Assembly (NCBI RefSeq): GCF_963855985.1
Contig: NC_087109.1
Span: forward strand, 5,600,001 to 5,664,000
Source: Ostrinia nubilalis
Lineage: Eukaryota; Arthropoda; Insecta; Lepidoptera; Crambidae
Length of the DNA: 64,000 nt
Direction: 5' to 3'
This document shows, piece by piece, positions 57,414-64,000 of the stretch (positions are counted from its first letter, which is position 1; each line of letters starts with the position of its first letter). Position numbers and translations under genes: made by a program. Under the pieces are notes generated by a model. It was given only the letters and a program-made list of their open reading frames with translations, was not told where the DNA came from and ran no database searches.

Positions 57414-57640
57414 CAGGGTTTCCCAATTTTTTTTTGCCAAGGAACCCTAATTGATTATACTTTTCCTAGCGGAACCCCCGTACTACTCCGCCCGCACGCC
57501 CTGCCCCTCCCTTGTGCGTAAACAAGTCGGTGCGAGCGAACAACGTCGGTCACGAAACGTGGGATAATATTTTTTACGGAACTCTTGCGGCCTTTCCACG
57601 GAACCCCAGGGTTCCGCGGAACACCATTCGGGAACCGCTG
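57414..57640. mobile_element. 227-bp hAT-like MITE with 8-bp target duplication
   Basis: Ends CAGGGTTTCCCAA and TTCGGGAACCGCTG are inverted repeats with mismatches. Exact 8-bp direct repeats CTCTAAAG flank it (57406-57413 and 57641-57648). The interior has GGAACCC/GGGTTCC words. Inserted inside a C part of the LINE-tail array, so it is younger than the array. Confidence 0.95.
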
Positions 57641-57760
57641 CTCTAAAGAACTAGTGCGGAGTATTATCCTCAGAAGAAGCATCCCGAGAACCTGGGCAAC
57701 GCACGACCAGTCGTTGTGAAAATCCTTGTCCTCTGGTTAAAACTGAAATCAATATTCTAA

Positions 57761-57905
57761 CGCCCGTATTCACAAACAATGCCTGCTTAAGTGAAGCAGC
57801 AAATCGAACGCACAGCGTTGAATAAAGCTCTGTGATTGGTTCGAGTGTGACCTGTGCGTCCACGCGCACTGTCAGACCTCATAGTAATGTCTGTGAATAC
57901 GGGTG
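57761..57905 (+). mobile_element. 145-bp Harbinger-like MITE, family B, with TAA duplication
   Basis: Ends CGCCCGTATTCACA and TGTGAATACGGGTG are inverted repeats with one mismatch. Flanked by TAA on both sides (57758-57760 and 57906-57908), the 3-bp duplication expected for PIF/Harbinger. Removing it restores the array word ATTCTAAATCTT found elsewhere, which fixes both ends. Other copies are at 20859-21002 and 55328-55445. Confidence 0.92.
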
Positions 57906-58024
57906 TAAATCTTGTAAGTCCTCAAAAGGTTTACCTTTTTTTTTTTAATTTGGGCATTTTTAATTTCAGAGAGAGCGCGGCGCTATCGGTTTACGCGTTG
58001 CTCTCTCCTACGTGATTTAGAATT

Positions 58025-58292
58025 TTAATTAATAATAATAAATCTTTGGACAATTTCACACAGCGCCAGCTAGCCCCAAAGTAAGCAACTTAATGCTTGT
58101 GTTATGGGTGCTAGCTTAACGGATATACTACTTATATACTTTTTTTTATTAAATACATAAATATTATACATAGTCACACCCAGACCCGTCACAGAAATTA
58201 AAATTCATCATTTCAATTTCTGCCCGGCCGGGAATCGAACCCGGGACCTCTCGGCATAGTAGTCCGTTCTGAACCACTACACCAAACGGCCG
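58025..58292 (-). mobile_element. tRNA-derived SINE, full length
   Basis: Read leftward from 58292. A 72-nt tRNA-like head (58292-58221) has an A box TGGTGTAGTGG (58284-58274) and B box GGTTCGATTCC (58241-58231), closest in style to Glu/Asp-type tRNAs, so it carries an internal pol III promoter. The body follows (GGTCTGGGTGTGACTATG, TAGCACCCATAACACAAGC, GCGCTGTGTGAAATTGTCC) and ends in an ATT repeat at about 58030. I recognise the body as a common lepidopteran SINE. It abuts or lies inside the LINE fragment at 58293-58775. Confidence 0.88.
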
Positions 58293-58775
58293 ACACAATT
58301 GTTGAAAGATTTTAGGTTGCTAACTATGTTTTCAATGTGGGTGGTAAATGTTGTTATGGAATCTTGCTTGGTTATAATTTGTTGGAAATTGAATGGGTCG
58401 ATGTTGTAAATTTGGCAAACTATATTATGGCTAAGTCTTGTTGATTGAAATCTTGGACAGTCCTGAACGAGATGCAACATTGATTGGGTGGTTATATTAT
58501 CATAGGGACATGTGTCATTGTCAGTAATCTTGAATCTGTGGAGGTATTATTTATGGTATCCGTGGTTTGTGAGTAACTGACTAATAGAAAAGGAGGGTTT
58601 GATATGTGATATGACCTCGATAAGATTTTCATACGAAGGGAGCCAGGATTTAGTGTACGCGCAATTATCTGGTGTAGAGTAGAGTTTTTTGGATTCCTGT
58701 TCTGATATTATTTTATTTTTGTGTTTAATGTAGCTTATGGGAACTTTATTAAAATCGGGAATTGTCTCTACCGTG
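58293..58775 (-). pseudogene. LINE ORF2 C-terminal region with one in-frame stop
   Basis: A single minus-strand frame runs about 160 codons with one TAA at 58547-58549. Before the stop: SYIKHKNKIISEQESKKLY ... ISQLLTNHGYHK. After it: YLHRFKITDNDTCPYD ... MLHLVQDCPRF. The HG-Y--YLHRF spacing and the C..........H.....CPRF zinc-finger-like end are the C terminus of Jockey/I-group ORF2 proteins, behind the RNase H region. The reverse transcriptase is absent. The copy is dead but only lightly damaged, and is bordered on the left by the SINE. Confidence 0.8.
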
Positions 58776-58934
58776 AATTTTGGGCAGCGCAGGACCGGTC
58801 GTTGTAGAAATACTTGTAGGAACTGGGAAAAGGTTTCCAATAGTGGACGTCCTCTGGTTAAAACGACGAAATCAATATTCTTAAATCTTCCATAGGATCT
58901 GTAAGTCCTTAAAAGAAGCACCCCGTGCATGCGC

Positions 58935-59054
58935 GCCATTACCGCGGCAGCTGCGTCGCCGCGGGCGCGTGCACTACCGCCGGGACGGACCTGTAAACAT
59001 AAGTTATTTAGGGACCACTACTAGCTATATGCTCAAGATATTGCTCTTAATATA
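58935..59054. other. GC-rich patch after the array
   Basis: GCGCGCCATTACCGCGGCAG and following CpG-rich bases to 58990. No gene recognised. Confidence 0.4.
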
Positions 59055-59498
59055 TTTTAAATAATATTAGAAATGTGTATCATCATCATTATCATTTCAG
59101 CCCTTGCATTATGCGGGTTTCAGACCAAGAGTTCTATCCCCCTCTACAACTGATGTGAACGCCTCAACGTGACGACGACCACTCTGCAAACGAATCCTAC
59201 TAATATTATAAATGCGAAAGTTTGGAGTTTGGATGTCTGGATGTATGGATGTCTGGATGTCTGGATGTCTGGATGTCTGGATGTCTGGATGTCTGGATGT
59301 CTGGATGTCTGGATGTCTGGATGTTTGTTACTCTTTCACGCCAATACTACTGAACGGATTTCGTTGAAACTTTACAGTATTGTTTGTAACCCAGAATAAA
59401 ATATAGGCTTTATATTTATGACGATCTGTGACAAACTAAATTTCGCGCGGGTGAAGCCGCGGGCAAAAGCTAGTTTTAAATAATATTAGAAATGTGTA
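59055..59498. repeat. 25-bp target duplication enclosing a LINE-like piece and a Helitron
   Basis: 59055-59079 and 59474-59498 are identical over 25 bp (both contain AATAATATTAGAAATGTGTA). Between them are 59080-59194, which begins with ATC repeats and TTTCAGCCC like a minus-strand LINE tail, and the Helitron at 59195-59473. The duplication belongs to the LINE-like insertion; the Helitron came in at its 5' junction. Confidence 0.85.
59195..59473 (+). mobile_element. Non-autonomous Helitron with long GGATGTCT run
   Basis: Starts TCCTACTAATATTATAAATG at 59195 and ends CTAG at 59470-59473, between A and T. The GGATGTCT run (about 59225-59325) has roughly twelve units. The 3' hairpin CGCGGGTGAAGCCGCG is intact. 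The frame across it (59169-59399) is the repeat read through. Confidence 0.93.
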
Positions 59499-59682
59499 CC
59501 TATCATCATCATCATTTCAGCCATAGAACGTCCACTGCTGAACATAGGCCTCCCCCAATGCTTTCCATGTTGATCGATTGGTAGCGGCCTGCGTCCAGCG
59601 CTTCCCTGCTACCTTTACCTTACGTACAGGAAAACGCAGCGTGGGACGTCCACCTACAAGGTGGACCGACGACATCGTAAAG
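59499..59682 (-). mobile_element. RTE LINE 3' end with inverted 5' part (twin-priming type)
   Basis: 59503-59618 is the last about 115 bp of the RTE element on the minus strand, with its ATG tail at the left. 59622-59682 is the part that should come just before it, GTACAGGAAAACGCAGCGTG through GACATCGTAAAG, but on the plus strand. The two pieces meet at the same consensus position (GTAAAG is shared by both). AGAAATGTGTA flanks the whole (59488-59498 and 59681-59691). This is the shape produced when both target ends prime reverse transcription. Confidence 0.88.
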
Positions 59683-59754
59683 AAATGTGTAGGTATGTAT
59701 TGTACAAATTACTAATAATTCCCTTAGCCAATCGCACTAAGCTAAAATGCTTGT

Positions 59755-59950
59755 GTTTCAAGTGAGCTCACCACAACAGTCCCGGCGGGATTCGAACCCG
59801 CTTTCCTCGGATTTCGTGTCAGCTAGTCCGACCCCTTCACATCTCGGTTGCATAACAACCGGAGACCAAGAGCTAAGTTATGTCTCATCTAGGAATCGAA
59901 CCCAAAACCTCTGGATCAGCATAGTACACACTAACCACTGGACAACTATA
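59755..59950 (-). repeat. Dimeric tRNA-like sequence (SINE candidate)
   Basis: Two B-box matches on the minus strand 104 bp apart: GGTTCGATTCC (59902-59892) within CCAGTGGTTAGTGTGTACTA...AGAGGTTTTGGGTTCGATTC, and GGTTCGAATCC (59798-59788) within GCGGGTTCGAATCCCGCCGG. Both have T-arm stems; the first also has an A-box-like TGGTTAGTG. A dimeric tRNA-derived SINE, or two SINEs side by side, would fit. Confidence 0.6.
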
Positions 59951-60082
59951 ATGTCTAGCACTTAACTAAATCATGAGATAGGGAGCGTAAACAGAGAATG
60001 TTTTTCCGACTACGTATGGAAGCGATACGGGAGGGGTAACATTGCAATATTATTAATGTAACAGAGCATACAAATCTGTGGG

Positions 60083-60202
60083 TCTAGACAAAGTGCAAAT
60101 TATAATCGCAAACCAGTCGAAAAGTGGTCGAAAAGCCCCTTTTTTGTATGGAGTTTTGACGGATTCGATTGTCGATTCGATCAAAAAGTGCGTTTTGTCT
60201 AG
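60083..60202. mobile_element. 120-bp MITE with CTAGACAAA ends
   Basis: CTAGACAAAGTGC (60083-60095) and GCGTTTTGTCTAG (60190-60202) are inverted ends with two mismatches. The interior has paired words GTCGAAAAG and TCGATTCGATC. No frame. Confidence 0.55.
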
Positions 60203-60310
60203 GGGGGCTGAAAGAAATCTGAAGTCTCGTTGACGGTTGACGTCTCAAAACACCTTCCCGCGTCGCTCCTGTACCTCAGGCACGGACTCAGTTAAGCACC
60301 AGTCGTTGTC

Positions 60311-60697
60311 GTTTCAGCCAAATGACGTCCACTGCGAGACAAAGGCCTCCCCCAAGGTTTTCCACAATGAACGGTCCTGCGCTGCCCGCATCCAAGCTCG
60401 TCCCGCGACCTTTACCAGATCGTCGGTCCACCTAGTAGGAGGCCTGCCCACGCTACGTCTTCCAGCCCGTGGTCGCCACTCGAGAACTTTCCTGCCCCAA
60501 CGGCCATCGTCTCTACGAGCTATGTGCCCCGCCCACTGCCACTTGATTTTAGCAATTCTGCGAGCTATGTCGGTTACTTTGGTTCTCCTGCGGATCTCCT
60601 CATTTCTGATTCGATCACGCAGGGAAACTCCGAGCATAGCCCGCTCCATCGCCCTTTGCGTGACCTTGAGCCTTCTTATGAGGCCCATAGTAAGCAC
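60311..60697 (-). pseudogene. RTE-type LINE ORF2 C-terminus, best-preserved copy
   Basis: An undisturbed minus-strand frame of 127 codons: LTMGLIRRLKVTQRAMERAM, LGVSLRDRIRNEEIRRRTKV, DIARRIAKIKWQWAGHIARR, GRWGRKVLEWRPRAGRRSVG, RPPTRWTDDLVKVAG, and the end QDRSLWKTLGEAFVSQWTSFG then TGA. This is the region after the reverse transcriptase domain in RTE-group ORF2 (endonuclease plus reverse transcriptase proteins), familiar from Lepidoptera. Upstream the frame is lost at about 60697, so it is a 5'-truncated insertion without catalytic parts. The opposite-strand frame of 229 codons (60237-60926) is a shadow. Confidence 0.93.
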
Positions 60698-60722
60698 CAG
60701 ACCTTATAAGATACTTTATTAT

Positions 60723-60890
60723 GGGACTATTCCCACCTCTCGTTTCCACCGCTGCAACTCCTGTGTAGCCAGGATCTACAGCTTGACCGCCAATAAAAAC
60801 CCAACCAGTGAAGGTCAAGTTGGTCCTGGGGGAAAGTTAAACTGTCATTGGACCCGCAACGAAATTAATCAGAAGAACATTAAGAGAAGT
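60723..60890 (+). repeat. Family X repeat, longest copy
   Basis: GGGACTATTCCCACCTCTCG through CCAACCAGTGAAGGTCAAG (60723-60827), then GGTCCTGGGGG and GACCCGCAACGAAATTAATC. The other copies are 34436-34530 and 36221-36320, and the tail part is also at 33417. Not coding on either strand in a conserved way. Confidence 0.75.
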
Positions 60891-61351
60891 TCGAAGTTAA
60901 GGTTCGACTACAAAATACTTTATTAGGCTATTCCAAAACGTTTAAGTATACATATTAAACCTATACACGTACTTACACCACTTAATCCAAGATACAAATC
61001 ACACACGGTATCACCCGATTGGTATGTATTGATAATACTCCGTTCGTGACTGCCATATGTCAAACACCAGGGCTGTTATTAACTTGATGAACTACCATTA
61101 TTTTGACATAACAACGTTATACCGCCGCTTAAATCATTAACAACCGTATTTCTTTGCAATAAGGTTCATTTAGGCTGTGTGGTAGAGTCGAAGCTGGTTT
61201 GGTAAGAACCACGATGGTATCTGGGGACAATTTAGAATATCTTATAAGTGGTCTGAATAATTACATTGTCATGCCTTTGTTTTACTGTGAAGTTACTTAC
61301 ATTTGATTATGTCTTTATAATAATGCGCTTATTAAAGCTCTATTACACTAA
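60891..61351. other. No gene recognised
   Basis: AT-rich; no recognised repeat. Confidence 0.35.
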
Positions 61352-61448
61352 GAGCTAGTGAACGCCAGACCTACGTCATTTTATAATAGCTGAAAGTTTG
61401 TCAGCGTATGCTCCCATTCCCAACTAATATTATAAATGCGAAAGTAAC

Positions 61449-61493
<45 letters not shown>

Positions 61494-61952
61494 TACGCTT
61501 TCCCGCTTAAACCTCGCAACCGATTTTGATGAAATTTGGCATAGAGATAGTTTGAGTCCCGGGAAAGAACATAGGATAGTTTTTATCCCGGTTTTTGAAA
61601 CAGGGACGCGCGCGATAAAGTTTTTCTGTGACAGACAAAATTACACGCGGGCGAAGCCGCGGGCGGAAAGCTAGTATAGGATATAATGTTGGTGAATTAT
61701 GAAGTTTTGATCATCGTGCCTTTGGCAACTACCCTAAAAAAATTGTCTGGCAAGGAGTTGGAACTGTCAAAACTGTCTGGCTGTTAGGGGAAAATACTTC
61801 TAATTATTGTCCAAATATTATACCATAAAATCTGATTTTTATGTACATCATTCTCTCATACATAATTCACCAACATTGTATCCTATATTGGGAGTATACG
61901 CTGACAAACTTTCAGATTTTATAAATGCCGTAGGTCTGGCGTTCACTAGCTC
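61352..61952. mobile_element. Long-inverted-repeat element carrying a Helitron in its left arm
   Basis: The left arm (GAGCTAGTGAACGCCAGACC, 61352-61417, continued at 61675-61700 as TATAGGATATAATGTTGGTG AATTATG) is the reverse complement of the right arm (61858-61952). The interruption at 61418-61674 is exactly a Helitron. Without it the element would be about 344 bp with arms near 95 bp. A lone left arm is at 5219-5290. Confidence 0.9.
61418..61674 (+). mobile_element. Non-autonomous Helitron with CTGT run
   Basis: Begins TTCCCAACTAATATTATAAA-like at 61418 and ends CTAG at 61671-61674. A CTGT/GTCT run (61451-61491) follows the 5' end. The hairpin CGCGGGCGAAGCCGCG is intact near the 3' end. 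The interior is nearly identical to 3273-3490. The right-arm sequence of the host element confirms both boundaries. Confidence 0.93.
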
Positions 61953-62099
61953 GTACTCTATATTGTAAGTTGCGAGAAATAATAGCTATAAATTGCTGCT
62001 ACAATTATAATTATCGGCTGATAAATCAATATCCTTAAGTGCGAAATTATTCTCCTTGCTAGCCTCAGCTGTATCGAAATAGTGTGGAATTAGACGACA
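61953..62099. other. No gene recognised
   Basis: Short unique spacer. Confidence 0.35.
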
Positions 62100-62306
62100 T
62101 AAGACTGCAAGTATACAGGATGACAGGGAAAACTCGATCTTCCTTGAAAAGCCAAAATGTAATTTATAAATTTTTAATGTTATAAATATAATGTTAACAA
62201 TATTTGCATGCCAGCTTCTGGTGGACTGTGCGGACATCTTAATATTGTAAGAACTTGTAGACCACTTTTCACGCAAATAAACTGATTTGATTTGATTTGA
62301 TTTGAA
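62100..62306 (+). mobile_element. LINE 3' end with TTTGA-repeat tail
   Basis: 3' untranslated-like sequence ending CACGCAAATAAACTG and then ATTTG units (62283-62305). This tail is typical of a lepidopteran LINE family. No coding part is left. It points toward the Penelope-like element, which is on the other strand. Confidence 0.6.
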
Positions 62307-62364
62307 AGGGTTATACTAGAGATGATTAGCATTCAAAATTAAAAAAATCTAAGGCTGAGTTATA

Positions 62365-62487
62365 TTTTAAACTATTATGTTGCATTTTTTACTATAAAAT
62401 TATCACTTCACGGGATTTATTGCAACAATATCTATTTTAACGGTAAATAATATTTACCCTTCCGACGTTTCGGCTCGGTTGCACGAG
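62365..62487 (-). other. Penelope-like element 3' untranslated region with hammerhead-like fold
   Basis: Follows the stop codon (TGA, 62490-62488). On the minus strand 62489-62464 reads GACTCG-TGCAAC-CGAGCC then GAAAC-GTC: a 6-bp stem with one mismatch, its loop, and the GAAAC and GTC elements of a hammerhead ribozyme. The other core strand (CTGATGA) is not intact (CGACCAT instead), so the ribozyme is probably inactive or this is coincidence. The last 85 bp match 46270-46352. Confidence 0.6.
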
Positions 62488-64000
62488 TCATGGTCGCGGG
62501 CAGACTGAAGAGATGCGGCGTCGTCTGCTCCGGCGCAATGAGTTTTCTTCACCCACCCGCATTTGCACAATATTTTCGTCAGTGGTACAGTCAGTCCGAC
62601 AAACTACACTAACAGTGTCCGGGTTTCTCTGAGACGGCCTAGAACGCGATTTGTACTTCGTTATCACCGGATTCCACGCTGATGATAGGTTAAATCCATC
62701 TTCTCGATTGAAATTCTTATGCTTTTTAATTTCAATGGCTTCACGTATCAACCTAACATGGTAATGCCTATCAGTTGAGAGGATTTTCGGGTCATGAAGC
62801 TCCATCCAGTGATTAACGTCCGAAGTTAACAAATGTTCAGCTATCGCAGATTTGCACGTCTGTTGGTTCTTTACAGCCGCTATGTGTTCTTTGACTCTTT
62901 CAGCTATAGACCGCTTAGTTTGTCCTATATAAGAACTACCACAGCTGCAATCGATCTTATAGACACCCGGCGTCTGAAGAGGTATAATATCTTTTGGCGA
63001 GCGAATTTCCTTCGTTACTTTTGACAACGGACTATATACAGTCTTAATGGAGTATTTGTTGAGTACTGTTCCAATTTTATCCGTTACCCCTTTCACGTAC
63101 GGAAGGAAAGCTGGTTCCCTGCTCACCATTGGTTGTTTATCCCTCTTGAGCCTCCTCTCCATTTGTCTTGTGGTAGCACTGTAGCCATTCCTTCTTAGTA
63201 CCTCCTTCACATGTTTTAGTTCCCCTTCCACATGTTCAGGGTCGCATAGGTTATATGCCCTATTAACCAATGAGGAAATAACTGCTTGAAGATGACGGGG
63301 ATGGTGATGAGAAGAGGCGTGCAGATATCTGTCCGTGTGGGTCGGTTTCCGGTAAACAGAGTGGGCCAAAGCCCCATCCGGTCTCACTGTCACAAGAACA
63401 TCAAGGAAAGCCATGGATCTGTTCCTCTCCATTTCATACGTGAACTTAACCTTTGGATGAACAGAATTTAAGTGCTGTAGATATTGTTCCACTTCTGTTT
63501 GGTTTCCGTTTATGATGCAAAATATATCATCAACATATCTCTTCCAGAACTTAACAATACCGGGGCCGCTCGCTAATGCTTTTTGTTCGAAATGTTCCAT
63601 CCAAATGTTGGCAATCACTGGTGCTACAGGACTTCCCATAGCAACGCCATCAATCTGGAGGTAATATTGGCCTCGATACAAGAGATAGTTTCCGTCCAAA
63701 CAGTTTTGCAAAAGGACAATATATTCATCGGGCAGCTCATTGTCAAACAATCTGTCCTTGATGACTTCCAGGCAATCCTTCAGTGGCACATTGGTAAACA
63801 GTGACTCGACATCGAAACTTACCATTATGTCACCCGGCTCCACTGAGATATTCTTGATAAGCTCAATAAAATGCATCGAGTCTTTTACGTAGGACGATGT
63901 CTTCCCAACTAATGGCTGCAACACTCCAGCAACATGTTTTGCCAACTTATATGTAGGTGAATCAATTTGACTCACGATCGGCCTAAGTGGAACGTTGCTC
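62488..64000 (-). CDS. Penelope-like element reverse transcriptase with GIY-YIG endonuclease, partial at window edge
   Basis: The frame is open from the window end (64000) to TGA at 62490-62488, about 503 codons with no break. Numbering from V at 63975 as residue 1. Just upstream is PLRPIVSQI, the reverse-transcriptase motif found near the start of the palm. [12 protein letters not shown] (54-65) is motif [16 protein letters not shown] (109-123) motif B, and YVDD (147-150) the catalytic motif C. Then follow AFLDVLV (189-195) and [13 protein letters not shown] (207-219). A GIY-YIG nuclease comes after: GVYKI (337-341), SYIGQTKR (348-355), R360, H364 and a glutamate around 412-415. A CxC (343-345) with C374 and H381 could bind zinc. 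Penelope-like elements copy themselves by nicking DNA with this nuclease. The N-terminal part is off the window. The start at 63975 is GTG, not a real initiator. Confidence 0.96.
   Translation of the reverse strand, partial: SNVPLRPIVSQIDSPTYKLAKHVAGVLQPLVGKTSSYVKDSMHFIELIKNISVEPGDIMVSFDVESLFTNVPLKDCLEVIKDRLFDNELPDEYIVLLQNCLDGNYLLYRGQYYLQIDGVAMGSPVAPVIANIWMEHFEQKALASGPGIVKFWKRYVDDIFCIINGNQTEVEQYLQHLNSVHPKVKFTYEMERNRSMAFLDVLVTVRPDGALAHSVYRKPTHTDRYLHASSHHHPRHLQAVISSLVNRAYNLCDPEHVEGELKHVKEVLRRNGYSATTRQMERRLKRDKQPMVSREPAFLPYVKGVTDKIGTVLNKYSIKTVYSPLSKVTKEIRSPKDIIPLQTPGVYKIDCSCGSSYIGQTKRSIAERVKEHIAAVKNQQTCKSAIAEHLLTSDVNHWMELHDPKILSTDRHYHVRLIREAIEIKKHKNFNREDGFNLSSAWNPVITKYKSRSRPSQRNPDTVSVVCRTDCTTDENIVQMRVGEENSLRRSRRRRISSVCPRP

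Larger units (their letters stand above)
56899..58934 (+). repeat. Decayed tandem array built from an RTE LINE 3' end
   Basis: A unit of roughly 150-165 bp recurs with these parts in order. B: GGACCGGTCGTTGTGGAAAT CCTTGG. C: GGCCTTTGTCCAGCAGTGGA CGTCCTCTGGTT...GAAATCAATATTCTAAATCTT. A: GTAAGTCCTCAAAAGAAGCA CCCCGTG. B plus C is the DNA for QDRSLWKSL..AFVQQWTSSG, the C terminus of RTE ORF2. B parts are at about 56899, 57008, 57203, 57326, 57701 and 58793; A parts at about 56966, 57169, 57289, 57670, 57910 (partial) and 58893. The array is interrupted by the elements listed separately at 57414-57640, 57761-57905 and about 57935-58775. Units differ by many substitutions, so the array is old. Confidence 0.85.

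Noticed and set aside
58209..58292. Possible real tRNA gene (good A and B boxes)
   Set aside because: The anticodon arm and acceptor stem do not form properly and it runs into a SINE body; a tRNA-derived SINE fits better.
59169..59399. 76-codon frame with a repeating Leu-Asp-Val-Trp-Met motif
   Set aside because: Translation of the GGATGTCT microsatellite within a Helitron.
60237..60926. 229-codon open frame on the plus strand
   Set aside because: It is the shadow of the RTE ORF2 end (60311-60697, minus) continued into a family X repeat; its predicted protein has no domain.
61451..61491. CTGT run and other short repeats considered as a CRISPR-like or regulatory array
   Set aside because: Simple microsatellite inside a Helitron; there are no spacers.
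63973..63975. Start codon of the Penelope-like protein
   Set aside because: The codon is GTG and conserved RT sequence (PLRPIV) continues upstream in frame to the window edge; the true start is outside.

Overview
This window is animal nuclear DNA, AT-rich, and by its repeat content almost certainly from a moth or butterfly (Lepidoptera). The pointers are non-autonomous Helitrons of the type that starts TCCTACTAATATTATAAATG and ends in CTAG, RTE-type LINE 3' ends that finish in ATG or AACG repeats, tRNA-derived SINEs, and short inverted-repeat elements known widely in Lepidoptera. The taxonomic call is recognition from memory, not a search result.

I find no convincing host exon. The two long open frames are both mobile-element genes and sit at the two ends of the window. 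At the left edge (56-1711, minus) is an intact ORF1 (gag-like protein with three zinc knuckles) of a Jockey-type LINE whose ORF2 would lie off the window. At the right edge (62488-64000, minus) is the 3' part of a Penelope-like element encoding a reverse transcriptase joined to a GIY-YIG endonuclease, still open to the window end. Everything else that codes is debris: C-terminal ends of LINE ORF2 proteins at about 7.0, 27.2, 32.7, 33.6, 36.8, 46.6, 47.8, 50.8, 58.5, 59.6 and 60.5 kb.

Layout: 0-8 kb LINE ORF1, a Helitron, a 658-bp inverted-repeat element and a 34-nt piece of U2 snRNA. 8-25 kb is mostly unique AT-rich sequence with a possible 2.2-kb DNA element (10.4-12.6 kb), foldbacks and small inverted-repeat elements. 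25.3-27.0 kb is a composite GC-rich satellite. 27.8-28.8 kb is a 1.07-kb interspersed repeat with internal 320-bp units. 33-39.5 kb is dense in RTE ends, Helitrons, a duplicated segment split by a 630-bp hAT-like element, a perfect 37-bp-arm palindrome and a 1.1-kb foldback with an 8-bp target duplication. 45-55 kb holds a hAT-like element with a C19 run, a second Penelope 3' end, a 144-bp tandem repeat and a 280-bp near-perfect hairpin. 56.9-62.3 kb is the most layered part: a decayed tandem array built from the 3' end of an RTE LINE, itself hit by a hAT-like element, a Harbinger-like element, a SINE and a LINE fragment. It is followed by a three-step nest of insertions with target duplications and a LINE copy with an inverted 5' part.

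The window is best read as intergenic or deep intronic DNA that records successive insertions. Several insertions can be ordered in time because the target duplications are still readable. The strongest candidates for something undescribed are the LINE-tail tandem array (56.9-58.9 kb), the nested locus at 59.1-59.7 kb, the composite satellite at 25.3-27.0 kb and the element with TTGTCTT motifs at 10.4-12.6 kb.
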